64,000 nt of DNA from Planctomycetaceae bacterium (GTDB lineage Bacteria; Planctomycetota; Planctomycetia; Planctomycetales; Planctomycetaceae), in the NCBI GenBank assembly GCA_018699955.1, contig JABISG010000040.1:1-64000 (forward strand). Direction: 5' to 3'. Below are positions 1-8,390 of this stretch, piece after piece. The notes under the pieces were generated by a model. It searched no databases. It was given only the letters and a program-made list of their open reading frames with translations, and was not told the DNA's origin. The translations under genes and the position numbers were made by a program. Within the stretch, counting starts at the first letter, position 1. The number at the start of each line of letters is the position of its first letter.

Positions 1-1
1 A

Positions 2-640
2 TTCGCAGCCAGTTGGCCCCGGCTCCATTATTTAGCACGTCGAATCGCGCCGAACAGCCGAGTTTTGAATATTGGCATCGGCGGCGGCGAGTTTGAAACG
101 GCCGCCGATCGCCGCGAACTGGAACTGTTTCAACTGGACCCCAGCCTGAAAACGGTCGAAGCGGCCCGCCAACGATCCGAAGTGCCGCAAAGAGTCAGCA
201 TTGGCTATGTCCAAGACATGCCCTTCGACAACGACCAATTCGATGCCGTCGTCGCATCGGAACTGCTCGAGCATTTGACCGACGAGATCCTGGCCGCCGC
301 GCTAGTCGAAATCGCCCGGGTTCTTCGCCCGGGTGGACACTTTCTGGGTACGGTCCCTGCCGGGGAGAACCTGGAAGAAAACACAATGTTCTGCCCTCAC
401 TGTCAGCGCCGCTTCCACCGCTGGGGACATGAGCAATCCTTCTCCGTGCAATCCATGGCCGATCTGCTTTCCACACGGTTTCACACCGAAAGGGTTGCTG
501 AAAAGCAATTCGTGCATTGGCCGCAGCTAAACTGGCGGGGCAAGCTGATTGCGACGACCCGCCTGATACTTGCTCCACTGACCTCTTCCGGGAAGAACCT
601 TGTGTTCTTTGCGCGGAAACGGTCGGGATCGATCTCGTAA
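2..640 (+). CDS. class I SAM-dependent methyltransferase (5' truncated by window edge)
   Basis: The reading frame is open from the first bases, so the N-terminus lies outside the window. A TTG at 65 could start translation but would sit inside motif I, so I do not accept it. The glycine-rich SAM loop (NIGIGGGEFE) is followed by an acidic beta-2 end (LFQLDPS), then FDAVVASELLEHL and VLRPGGHFLGTVP, the usual methyltransferase-11 layout. A CPHC pair and an RWGHEQSF segment follow, an arrangement seen in methyltransferases of surface-polysaccharide or cell-envelope loci. The substrate cannot be read from the sequence. It ends in TAA, and the next gene is about 290 bases downstream, so it probably closes an upstream operon. 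Confidence 0.8.
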   Translation, partial: FAASWPRLHYLARRIAPNSRVLNIGIGGGEFETAADRRELELFQLDPSLKTVEAARQRSEVPQRVSIGYVQDMPFDNDQFDAVVASELLEHLTDEILAAALVEIARVLRPGGHFLGTVPAGENLEENTMFCPHCQRRFHRWGHEQSFSVQSMADLLSTRFHTERVAEKQFVHWPQLNWRGKLIATTRLILAPLTSSGKNLVFFARKRSGSIS

Positions 641-928
641 TCCCGCGGGGTGGCCAGTAGTTCGTAGGGCAGGCAATTCTCCTCGTTCCCAAGACAGTCG
701 CTACGGTTTTGCTTACAACACTGGGCGGGTGGGGTCGACCAGCGGGAGCCCCCAGAACGATACGTTGCCGAGAATCCTTTTTTGCTCTTGCACCAACAGC
801 GGAGAATGTGCAAGCTGCTGTAGTGGGTGGTGTGAAGGAAGCAATCGACTGTGGGCTTCTCTCCGCTTCGACCACAGCCACCCCCGCCGCGCAACGAATC
901 TTGTCTTGCTACATAAGTAGGTGATCCA
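641..928. other. intergenic region with imperfect palindrome
   Basis: I see no credible gene in these 288 bases; the frames open here only shadow one another. Around 730-754 a GGTGGGGTC...GAGCCCCCAG segment can pair with itself. It resembles the palindrome at 3287-3315, which suggests a dispersed intergenic repeat rather than a gene. Confidence 0.4.
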
Positions 929-1339
929 TTGAGTTTGTTGATCGTATCGTGTCCGGCGTGCAGCTTTCAGTTGATGGTGGCGGATCGAAACCTGTTAGGG
1001 CGACCGGCACGTTGTCCGCAGTGTCGGGCGAAGTTCGTGCTGGAAGAGCAACAGCAGCCGGATGATTCTGCCGAGATTGCGGAGTCGATTGGCTCGATTG
1101 TGATCGACGACCCCGACGACGACGTGTTGGACCCAAAGAAGCTGCGGGCCGAAGGGGGGCGCACTTGCATCAGCATCGAACTGCTGAAGTCGTGTCATTC
1201 GGCCGATGAGGTGGATCAATTCCTCCACTGGATCGACCAATCCGAAAGACCGATGCCGCGCCTTGAACAGTGCTATTTCCTGTCCGACTACGCCGAATGG
1301 TGCGAAAGCGAAACGCCTGATGGCGCGGGTGGTGTCTAA
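929..1339 (+). CDS. small zinc-ribbon protein
   Basis: This 136-residue protein starts with TTG. The start is supported by AGGTGAT a few bases upstream and by the fact that the zinc ribbon begins almost at once. Residues 8-34 contain CPAC and CPQC separated by about 20 residues, the spacing of MJ0042-type zinc fingers common in planctomycetes. The rest is acidic (runs of Asp near residue 52) and then a soluble region with no motif I recognise. There is no signal peptide or membrane segment, so it is probably cytoplasmic. It converges with the pseudopilin gene downstream. The ribbon is clear; the function is unknown. Confidence 0.7.
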   Translation: MSLLIVSCPACSFQLMVADRNLLGRPARCPQCRAKFVLEEQQQPDDSAEIAESIGSIVIDDPDDDVLDPKKLRAEGGRTCISIELLKSCHSADEVDQFLHWIDQSERPMPRLEQCYFLSDYAEWCESETPDGAGGV

Positions 1340-1387
1340 GACTGCGGAGTTGTCATTGCTCTCAACAGCCGGCGACTGCCACGGACG

Positions 1388-2965
1388 TCAGTTCGTGAAT
1401 GTGCCGTAAACTTCGAGTGAAATGTCCTTGCCGGCATTCGGGTCGGACCAACTCCCGCCGGAGTTCGTGGTGTAGATGTAATGTCCGTTGGGTGCCGAAT
1501 TCTCAGCATCGCGCAGAATCCGGGCCGCATGATCGTTGTCGGGCGAAATCGCTTGTTTGATGACAAAGCAATAACCCAAAGTCGGATCCAATCCGGTCAC
1601 GTTGCTGAAGTTGATCTCGAACCATTCGTGGGTGGAGTGCGATTGAAATTCCGTCCAATCAACGCTCACAGTTTCCAGCACCGTTGTCGTCGGTTTGAGC
1701 GATCCATCGGCGGGTCGAATCTGCAACTGGAGTGTCGTATCTTCGTGATCTTCCCGGACGCGAAAGCGGACACGGGTGATACTCCACGAGGTGGCTCCGT
1801 CCGGCAGTGTTGGGGTGAAATATTCGGCAAGCCATTTACCATCTTGGACGTGAAACTCGTAGGTGTCTGTTGGGTCGATGTCGTAGGCAAACAGCTGGAT
1901 TTCATCGCCCGCGGCGGCTGCGGCAACCTTCTCGCCGGCCCAGTCGATTGAGCGGCGAAGAATGGTTTCGCCAGCGGCATTAAGCCTGCTGAAGTCGAAC
2001 GGATTGTAGCCCCAGGGAAGCTGCACCCGCCGTGAGGTCGAAGTCCCACCGCCGTAGCGGTAGGCACCGGTGTCCAAAATGGCCAGCGATGGTCGTCCGC
2101 TGTATTCGCCCAGTGACACCAGTCCCCCGGCCAGAGTGCCATCGAGCGCGTAGACCTCCTGGTCATTCGTAAAAATCCTCAAAGATCCGGTATCAAATTC
2201 GGAAGTGATGTAGTGAGTATTATCGACGATGTTGATGTCTTTGAGATCGTTGTATTGCCCGCTTTGGGCCAAGCCCAATTCATCCGCCAGAAACACCTCT
2301 TCGCTCACCACGCCGATGGGCGAGTCCTGGAGTTTGAAGGCGACGTCTCCGCTGCCGATATCCTCATTGACGTAAACCACGTCATTGGTGGCGATGGCAC
2401 TGTCATAGCTCGCTTGCGAGGAGCTGGCGGTGATGAGGTTGACCGTGTAACCCCACGATTCCAATAGATCGACACGTTCCTGCTCTTCCGACGTGGGAGT
2501 GCTGCTGTTGGTGACGACGAGCAGTACATTTTCCGGAGTGGTGGCCGCCCCCGTCATGTCGCGTGTCAAGTAGGTGAGGTTGAACCGCTGCACGTCGCCC
2601 GCCAGCGTCACCGGTGTTCCGCCGTTGTATGTGTAGGTCAACGGATCGCCGAGCGTTCCCGACCAGGCGTAGCGGATCGTCTCGGGAACAAAGTCACCGT
2701 CGCGATCGGGTACGGTGAACGTGACCGCGTTGGCCGTTCGCTCGCTGAAGCTGAGTGCGTGTTGCAGGTCGGCCGTCAGGTCGGCCTGGATTTCCGCTGC
2801 CACCCCTTTGTTCGCTTGCGAACCGGCGTCCATCTGGAATGCGCTGCTGGAAATCAGAATCGCCGAAGCCATTCCGGTCATCAGCATTGTGGCTGCCGTC
2901 ATGCTGGCAACGAGTTCGGTCAGCGTGTAACCGGCACGTTTGGGGATGGTTGAGGAGTGGCGCAT
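1388..2965 (-). CDS. type IV pseudopilin-like exported protein with extra domain
   Basis: The start is the ATG at 2965, preceded by AGGATC. A longer frame would bury the leader. Residues 1-12 are a basic prepilin leader, cleavage is expected at AG^YTLTE with Glu at +5, and a hydrophobic N-terminal helix follows. The protein is 525 residues, far longer than a normal pseudopilin (about 150-250). After a beta-rich region similar to type II secretion minor pseudopilins comes an alpha/beta segment (VLLVVTNSS, YDSAIATNDVVYVNEDI, SPIGVVSEEVF) that looks like a ThuA/GATase-like flavodoxin fold. The C-terminus resembles a beta-sandwich. It would be handled by a prepilin peptidase and displayed at the envelope. 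No secretion genes are adjacent. Confidence 0.75.
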   Translation of the reverse strand: MRHSSTIPKRAGYTLTELVASMTAATMLMTGMASAILISSSAFQMDAGSQANKGVAAEIQADLTADLQHALSFSERTANAVTFTVPDRDGDFVPETIRYAWSGTLGDPLTYTYNGGTPVTLAGDVQRFNLTYLTRDMTGAATTPENVLLVVTNSSTPTSEEQERVDLLESWGYTVNLITASSSQASYDSAIATNDVVYVNEDIGSGDVAFKLQDSPIGVVSEEVFLADELGLAQSGQYNDLKDINIVDNTHYITSEFDTGSLRIFTNDQEVYALDGTLAGGLVSLGEYSGRPSLAILDTGAYRYGGGTSTSRRVQLPWGYNPFDFSRLNAAGETILRRSIDWAGEKVAAAAAGDEIQLFAYDIDPTDTYEFHVQDGKWLAEYFTPTLPDGATSWSITRVRFRVREDHEDTTLQLQIRPADGSLKPTTTVLETVSVDWTEFQSHSTHEWFEINFSNVTGLDPTLGYCFVIKQAISPDNDHAARILRDAENSAPNGHYIYTTNSGGSWSDPNAGKDISLEVYGTFTN

Positions 2966-3393
2966 AGAATGATCCTGCGGGAATGAGGGGGCGGCATGGT
3001 GCAGGAACTCGGTGAGAGTAGAAGTGTACGCCGCCAATTGGTGTTTTGAGGCATCATCATCGGGATAATTCAGTCCGCCAGAACAGATAGTGGAGGAATC
3101 TTATCCGATCCCCGATTTCGAGGGGCAATCACCTGGGTAAATTCACCCACACCATTGCCTGCTGATCTCATGAGATGTCCGTAGAAAGTCTCTTCATGAA
3201 TGCCGGTTTTAACGGTCGCATTGGCGGCGCAAGACACGCCCAACAACTTCTTCCGCCGGCGATAAAGGTGGACAGCGATGCGGTGGCTGGGGTCGTAGCG
3301 GAGCGAAGCCCCCAGACGAGTGCTTCTTTCAACAGTATCTATACCGACAAACCGCCACCCCACTTGCGGCGCAGCGAATCATCACCATCCCAA
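2966..3393. other. intergenic region, no gene recognised
   Basis: About 430 bases lie between the pseudopilin start and the end of the next minus-strand gene. The short frames here give low-complexity, arginine-rich translations with no ribosome binding sites. A palindrome at 3287-3315 is the only structure I can support. The upstream signals of the pseudopilin gene should be near 2970-3060, but I see no convincing -35/-10 pair. Confidence 0.5.
3287..3315. repeat. intergenic palindrome (CTGGGG...CCCCCAG)
   Basis: CTGGGG at 3287 pairs with CCCCAG ending at 3315 around a GC-rich loop containing GTAGCGGAGCGAAG. A related but diverged version lies near 730-754. This is probably a dispersed intergenic repeat and might also act as a terminator on the minus strand. 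Confidence 0.5.
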
Positions 3394-4854
3394 TCACTTA
3401 CCCGGATGTCGTCGATCCACCCACTTGCGCATGTCGGTCATTGACGCCCAGTCGGGTTCGTCTACCACGCCGAAGCCGGGGCGTTGCAGGCTGGCGATTG
3501 AGACGGCTCCGTCGCGGACATTGAGGAACCATTCTTTGCCGCGGCGGACGTACATGTCGGGGTGATGCCTGACGGCGTTGGCTTTGTCTTTTTCCGAGAG
3601 CATCGACAGGCCGAAGTTGTAGTGGTGGCCGTTACGCTCGCAGTGCGTCAGGCCGAGGATGACGCAGGTGGCGAAGTCCTGATGCAAAGGGACGATTGGA
3701 AGGTTCTGCAGATCCTCGCCGCTGAGGAAGACGTTCTCCCCCTTCAATCCGTAATGCACAATCAGCGCGTGGTTCGACAGCGACTTGAAGAAGCCCTTGC
3801 AGTTTTTGTGTGACGTCCCCTGATAGCCGATGGCGTGTGCGCGTTTGAATGAGTTGAGCGTTCCGTCGGCTTCATCGATGATGACCGCCTTCCGCTCGGC
3901 CACGCGGCGAATGATCTTCTCGGATTTCGGATCGAGCGTGAGCCCGCGCGGCAATGGTTGTTCGATGTACTCGATGTGTTGGAACAGCCCGATGTTGTCC
4001 CGCTCCAATGCCTCGACGAACTCGGCGAATTTCCCGAGATCGGTGTACGCCTCGTTGGCATCGAGCGTGATGACCGGTTGTTCGGCCTGTACGATGACCC
4101 GCCAAATGCGGTTCAGCCGTTCCAGATCGGCTTTGGGATTACCGGAGATTTTGATTTTGAAGTGCCGTACTCCGTCGGCTTTGATGTATTCATCCAGCGT
4201 TTCGGGCAGACCGTCGTTCACGCGTTTTTCATCGGGCAGGTCTTCACGTGTTAATGGATCGGAACCGCCCACCGTGTGCCGAACGGAAATGCTCCGCGCC
4301 GGATTGAATGGCAACGTCGTCGGGAATTTCAGTTTACCAATTTCGGGATGGACTTCAGCGGGCCGAAACCCCAACCGGTCTTTCGCGAGCATGTCGAACA
4401 CCGGCAGACCTTCGAGCCGGCAGACGGCATCGATGATTGCGCGCTCGAACAGTGCTGATGCAAACGACGACGTCAAATCTTCCTGCCCCTGCTTGCGGCC
4501 CGCCTGCATCACCTGGGAATGAAAGCTTTGCCACTTGGCAAAGGGCGAATCGAATTCGGGTTTTGCGAGGACGATTTCGCGGGCTGTTTCGATGAGCCGC
4601 ACCAGTTCACGGCGTTTCAAGTCGCGGTCTCGTCCCGGTCGTTTGTCGAGCCAACGGACCGACAGCCGATCGGCCGCACAGCCAAATGTCGTATCGCCCG
4701 CCGAATTCTTCAGCACCAGTCGCACATGTGCCAACGGACTGGTCGAACGCAACTCGGCCTCTTTGGTGCCGATGGTCTTGCCCAGCGAAAAGGCCATGCG
4801 GTTCGGTTTGGTGTCGCGAACGTAGAGTTCGATGCTCTCGATGCGGTATGACAT
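3394..4854 (-). CDS. enolase-superfamily protein (mandelate racemase/muconate lactonizing enzyme-like)
   Basis: This 486-residue protein has the superfamily catalytic plan: KIK (K233, K235), DANE (D265, N267), IEQP (E298), DEAD (D327, E328) and a later SHKNCKG (K350). The two-lysine arrangement, one in KxK and one after the metal ligands, is that of the muconate lactonizing enzyme subgroup. That subgroup abstracts a proton alpha to a carboxylate with Mg2+ bound to the D/E/D set. It is longer than typical members (about 370), with extra N-terminal and C-terminal sequence. There is no signal peptide, so it is cytoplasmic. No neighbouring gene points to a pathway, so the substrate is unknown. 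The start ATG is the first in the frame. Confidence 0.8.
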   Translation of the reverse strand: MSYRIESIELYVRDTKPNRMAFSLGKTIGTKEAELRSTSPLAHVRLVLKNSAGDTTFGCAADRLSVRWLDKRPGRDRDLKRRELVRLIETAREIVLAKPEFDSPFAKWQSFHSQVMQAGRKQGQEDLTSSFASALFERAIIDAVCRLEGLPVFDMLAKDRLGFRPAEVHPEIGKLKFPTTLPFNPARSISVRHTVGGSDPLTREDLPDEKRVNDGLPETLDEYIKADGVRHFKIKISGNPKADLERLNRIWRVIVQAEQPVITLDANEAYTDLGKFAEFVEALERDNIGLFQHIEYIEQPLPRGLTLDPKSEKIIRRVAERKAVIIDEADGTLNSFKRAHAIGYQGTSHKNCKGFFKSLSNHALIVHYGLKGENVFLSGEDLQNLPIVPLHQDFATCVILGLTHCERNGHHYNFGLSMLSEKDKANAVRHHPDMYVRRGKEWFLNVRDGAVSIASLQRPGFGVVDEPDWASMTDMRKWVDRRHPGK

Positions 4855-5142
4855 GGCCTGCAGAAACTCCGTTCAGAAAAGCTGAAAGAACGCCCCGCCG
4901 GTTCGGGCAGATGCCTGAAATCGGCTCGGACCGATTGTACCACGGCCCGTTCCCGGATGCGCGCCGGCAACGTGAAGGGTCAGGCCGGCTCAGTTTTTCA
5001 GAACGCGAAATGGGAGGCTGGTGCCGAAGCGACGTTTTCGGAGCGCAGCCCCAGAATGAGAGTTCGCTGTGGCATCGAAGACTCTGCCACAGGCACCCGT
5101 GCAGTGTTCCCGGCTTGGATCACTAAAGGGCAACTTCGCAAC
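4855..5142. other. intergenic region, nothing recognised
   Basis: These 288 bases separate two minus-strand genes. They contain short inverted segments (for example CTCTGCCACAG near 5090 and GCAGCCCCAG near 5046), but nothing I can name. Short plus-strand frames here have no ribosome binding site. Confidence 0.4.
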
Positions 5143-5970
5143 TCAAGTCGCTGCGCAGACTCCGTCCATGATCCAGTGGTCGATTTGCCGGAGCATTGTT
5201 CTCGTCACTTCGTGGCCGGCTTCGACGATGCGTGTTGAAACCGACATGCCGGCGGAATGTAGCAGTCGTCCCGCCTGGACGTTGTCGGCCGGTGTCGAGA
5301 TGGAATCGTTGGAACCGGACGAAATCAACACGCGCTTGCTTCGCAAATCGCGGAATCGCGCCAAGGCATGCCGGGACTTCGGAAACGTGCCGCCGAGACA
5401 GACCGCGCCGCCGTAGCGTTGCGGTTGTCGCAGAAACAAGTCGAGTGCCACTGTCGCGCCTTCATCGAATCCTGCCAGGAAGACACGTTCGCTGTGAACG
5501 TGGTACTCGCGACGGAGATTGCAGACCGCCTCGCGCAGGCTCGTTTCAAATTCCGAAAGGTCGTCGTCGCTTGACGGCCAATGGTATCCGCCGCGCCGGC
5601 GACTGTCGGTTGTCGCTGTGTCACGAAACGACAGGGGGCCGCGAAACGACAGGCCGAGATAATTTCGCTGACTGATCATCGGCATTGCAGTCAACAGGTC
5701 GCGTTCGTTGCCTCCACCGCCATGCAGCCACACGACCAACGGATACGCGTAATTCGCCTCGTAGTGTTCGGGAATGTACAAACAAGTCGGTCGCCCGGCC
5801 GAGTCGGTCCGATTGGCGGCAAGCGACATTGCCCCAACAACGTCAGCCGGCATCGAGAGTTCGGCATTGTCAGGCGATTGCAGACCAGCGAGCGAATGGC
5901 CGTGGGCCGCATCGCTGCGCCCCTTGCCACGTTGAGCCCAGAAGTCGCAGGAAAAGCGTCGTGTCGTCAT
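5143..5970 (-). CDS. phospholipase/carboxylesterase-like alpha/beta hydrolase with Asp at the nucleophile position
   Basis: This 275-residue protein has the fold landmarks of the carboxylesterase/phospholipase family: a VVWLHGGGG oxyanion loop (residues 79-87), a nucleophile-elbow motif LAGFDEGAT (165-173), GSNDSI (D222) and AGHEV (H253). Family members have GFSxG at the elbow. Here the residue is Asp169, read directly as GAT on the coding strand. Acid and histidine positions are kept. An Asp nucleophile is known in other alpha/beta hydrolases such as haloalkane dehalogenases, so the protein may be inactive, a binding protein, or a different enzyme. It lies 2 bases downstream of the amidase stop region on the same strand, so the two are probably cotranscribed. 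Confidence 0.75.
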   Translation of the reverse strand: MTTRRFSCDFWAQRGKGRSDAAHGHSLAGLQSPDNAELSMPADVVGAMSLAANRTDSAGRPTCLYIPEHYEANYAYPLVVWLHGGGGNERDLLTAMPMISQRNYLGLSFRGPLSFRDTATTDSRRRGGYHWPSSDDDLSEFETSLREAVCNLRREYHVHSERVFLAGFDEGATVALDLFLRQPQRYGGAVCLGGTFPKSRHALARFRDLRSKRVLISSGSNDSISTPADNVQAGRLLHSAGMSVSTRIVEAGHEVTRTMLRQIDHWIMDGVCAAT

Positions 5971-5972
5971 GT

Positions 5973-6725
5973 CTAATTCCTGTTGAAATCAGCGAATGTC
6001 GATTCGCCGGGCCGACTTGTGCGTCGAACGAAACCTGATGCGGGCAACCCGAAACTCACTTCATCGAGGGGAAAATACTTTCCGGGGCAGGCGGTCGCTT
6101 TGACGTCGGAATGTCCGACGACGTGCTCCGCATCGATCCGATATTCTGCCTTGAGCATTCTTACGAGACTCTTGACTGCAACCAATTGTGCCGCGGTTGG
6201 ATGTTCTTTTTCAAAGTTGCCTACCAGCACGATTCCAATTCCCCGCTGATTGTAGTCGCCCACGCCGGCATGGGCGCCGTGCATTTGTTGCCGCCAGCGA
6301 AATGTCTGTTCTATCTCTCCATCCGGCATGCCGTTTCCGTTACCGATGACAAAATGGTATCCGATTCCCAACCAGGGATTGCCGCTATTGTCTTTTCGTT
6401 TCAAGTGAGCTTCGTGAATGCTTTCGACGCTGCCGCGCGACGTCGCCGTGTGATGGATAACAATGTGCTTCCAATCGCGTGCGGTCCCCTTCGGCTTCCA
6501 GAGATTTCGCTGTGCCGCGGGAATTTGCAGCATGGGAAGTTGTGGCTGGGAGTCGATTGGCTGATTGAGTAGTTCCGGAGGGACGGGGTTCGTCGAACCG
6601 GGTTGCGACTGCGTTGCAGGAAACGATGCCCCCCTTGGCGGGACGACGGAATATTTTTGGCACGCAACTGGAGCCAACGCTGCTGCGAAAGCCAGTGCGA
6701 TAACAATGCGCCTTTTCGTCGGCAC
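5973..6725 (-). CDS. N-acetylmuramoyl-L-alanine amidase, probable lipoprotein
   Basis: I place the start at the GTG at 6725. It has GGGAGGG six bases upstream and puts a basic n-region, a hydrophobic stretch and a cysteine (C22, APVAC) at the N-terminus. A longer frame to 6920 would bury this leader. The lipobox is imperfect, with Pro at -3. Residues 85-225 form an Amidase_2 (AmpD/PGRP-type) domain: HIVIHHTA (H91), [37 protein letters not shown] (H205, C213). These give the usual zinc triad that cleaves the MurNAc-L-Ala bond of peptidoglycan. It would act in the periplasm, anchored or soluble. The mature protein is about 228 residues, normal for the family. Confidence 0.88.
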   Translation of the reverse strand: MPTKRRIVIALAFAAALAPVACQKYSVVPPRGASFPATQSQPGSTNPVPPELLNQPIDSQPQLPMLQIPAAQRNLWKPKGTARDWKHIVIHHTATSRGSVESIHEAHLKRKDNSGNPWLGIGYHFVIGNGNGMPDGEIEQTFRWRQQMHGAHAGVGDYNQRGIGIVLVGNFEKEHPTAAQLVAVKSLVRMLKAEYRIDAEHVVGHSDVKATACPGKYFPLDEVSFGLPASGFVRRTSRPGESTFADFNRN

Positions 6726-7261
6726 CTCTGCCCTCCCTGACAACCCGGCCCGGTTGCCGGATGCAACCGTTACAGCCGATGATTTGAAGCGCCGGCATCC
6801 ACCCGGCGCGTGCCAACTCGTCCCTGAGTTGTACGATGTGACAGAATATGCCAGTTTGACTAACCGACCCGTCCCGCCAACCGCTTTCATAAGCGGCGTG
6901 GACTGTAGTCGGGTAGGCAAATTGTGTCAACGGGGGCCAGTTCGGCATGTACTCCGCATGCCCTCAACCGGGCCGAAATCGTGGAAGACATGCGGGAAAT
7001 CACCGCAAAAGCGGTGGAAAGTGGGCCAGATATCTTCTGCAGATCAGCCATCTTTCGTAACCGTTAACTTCGGCGCGATTTTTGCCCTGAATTCGTGTTG
7101 TTCGTAATTCGCTTCAGTTGTCGGGCTTGTGAGCGTCTCCCTTGGATCTCAACTGGCGGCCAACGGAGAGTGGAATCGAATTGACGTTCTGCTACGATCC
7201 ATTTGCAGTTTCAATTTGTGTTTTTCTCAGTCACATTGGGCGATGACTGCAGCCCGCACTG
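6726..7261. other. divergent intergenic region
   Basis: About 536 bases separate the divergent amidase and the next plus-strand gene. Several overlapping frames exist, but none has a ribosome binding site or a recognisable translation. It should hold both promoters. A TTGACG at about 7179 is a possible -35, but I find no well-spaced -10, so I do not call a promoter. Confidence 0.45.
6731..6737 (-). promoter_or_regulatory. ribosome binding site deciding the amidase start
   Basis: GGGAGGG on the minus strand sits five bases before the GTG at 6725. No comparable site precedes the upstream in-frame candidates. Confidence 0.65.
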
Positions 7262-8338
7262 ATGATGAGCCAAGGGGAGCGCCGGGTGAGTTCGCATCTC
7301 GACATATTTCGATTCGGAGTCGATTCCGTTGCGGCCAGCGATCTGCCGGCTCCGCCAGGCGTTGAGTTGGAAACGGTCGCTGCGCCGTTGTCACAGATGA
7401 CGAATGATACGTTGTCTCAGCTCGTGGCCGACTCCAACGCCGATTGGGTTGCGTTCGCCGATGGGGCGGTCAACCCGACGGCGAACGACTTGCTGCAGCT
7501 ATCGCGAATCTGTGATGCCGATGCAAACGCCGCGTGTGTGGTGGTGCCGCTCAGTCCTGCGCCCGAGTTGTGCAATTGTTGGGAGCAACTCCCGCCGCAA
7601 CTGGCTGTGCTGTTGACTCAACCGGACGCGTACGCACTCATCGCGATTCGAAAGTCGGCACACATGGCCGACGGTGGTTTCCACGATGTCGATGCGCCGC
7701 TGTGGGATGTGGTGATTCGTGCGTCATTCTCGAACCGGCCGTTTGTTGTCGTGCTCTCGGAAACCCTTTCGGAAGACGGGCCGGCCGAATACCCAACCAG
7801 TTTGCCGGCTCTTGCACCCAATGCGCCGGGCGGATCGCGTGACTGGCTGCGCGAACATCTTTCGCAAGTTGAACACGTCGGCGTTGTTCCCGAGGTTGGA
7901 AACGCTGACGACTTTGTCGCCCTGAAAGCGGGTTTGCTGCAGCTGCACGACGAACTCAATGCAAGCCACAGTCTGTCGCAGTCGGTCGAGGGGGAAGGAA
8001 AACATCTGACCGGCGACTATTGGCATGCGATCATGCATCGCCGCGAGCCGGATTATTCCAATGCGAAGTATTGGTTCCGCCGCGTTGGTAGAAACCCGAT
8101 CTTTGACGCACTGGTTGATCGGGCAGGCAGCCTGTTAGCACAGTGTCAATCGCCAGTGGCTCCCGGTTGGGAAGAGCGATTGATCGCAGCCGACGGCTGG
8201 GACCCGTTTGTGTTTGTCGATCTCTGCGAGCATTGCTGCCAATCAGGCGATGACGCGCTGACTCGCGTAGCCGAGGAGATTCAATTCGCCGAAATGCTCT
8301 TGCTGATCGAACAGACCTACCGCGACGCTTGCGCATAA
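7262..8338 (+). CDS. conserved hypothetical protein, two-part, glycosyltransferase-like N-terminus
   Basis: This is a 358-residue soluble protein. The ATG at 7262 starts the frame, but a GTG at 7286 has AAGGGGAG six bases upstream and may be the true start. The N-terminal half (residues 40-190) alternates hydrophobic strands and acidic turns, including ADWVAFADGAV, which resembles the DXD-adjacent strand of family 2 glycosyltransferases; I would not assign that activity. The C-terminal half contains GDYWHAIMHRREPDYSNAKY followed by WFRRVGRNPIF. I recognise this as a conserved block in uncharacterised bacterial proteins. No signal peptide or membrane helix is present. It converges with the malic enzyme gene. 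Confidence 0.65.
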   Translation: MMSQGERRVSSHLDIFRFGVDSVAASDLPAPPGVELETVAAPLSQMTNDTLSQLVADSNADWVAFADGAVNPTANDLLQLSRICDADANAACVVVPLSPAPELCNCWEQLPPQLAVLLTQPDAYALIAIRKSAHMADGGFHDVDAPLWDVVIRASFSNRPFVVVLSETLSEDGPAEYPTSLPALAPNAPGGSRDWLREHLSQVEHVGVVPEVGNADDFVALKAGLLQLHDELNASHSLSQSVEGEGKHLTGDYWHAIMHRREPDYSNAKYWFRRVGRNPIFDALVDRAGSLLAQCQSPVAPGWEERLIAADGWDPFVFVDLCEHCCQSGDDALTRVAEEIQFAEMLLLIEQTYRDACA

Positions 8339-8356
8339 CTGGTCGACAGGCGAGCC

Positions 8357-8373
8357 GCCGGCTTTATGCCGGC
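8357..8373. terminator. hairpin between convergent genes
   Basis: GCCGGC at 8357-8362 and GCCGGC at 8368-8373 form a stem around TTTAT. The hairpin lies in the 52-base gap between two converging stop codons. There is no long T tract, so intrinsic termination is only likely. Confidence 0.5.
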
Positions 8374-8390
8374 TGACGCGCAATGTGCCA

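Noticed and set aside
195..881. 228-codon minus-strand frame across the methyltransferase
   Set aside because: Antisense to a clear methyltransferase, arginine/proline-rich, no ribosome binding site.
3070..3363. 97-codon minus-strand frame after the enolase-like gene
   Set aside because: Its middle translates the palindrome at 3287-3315 and has no start signal, so it is a repeat artefact.
7172..7200. Promoter with TTGACG
   Set aside because: No -10 box at 16-18 bases; not enough to call.
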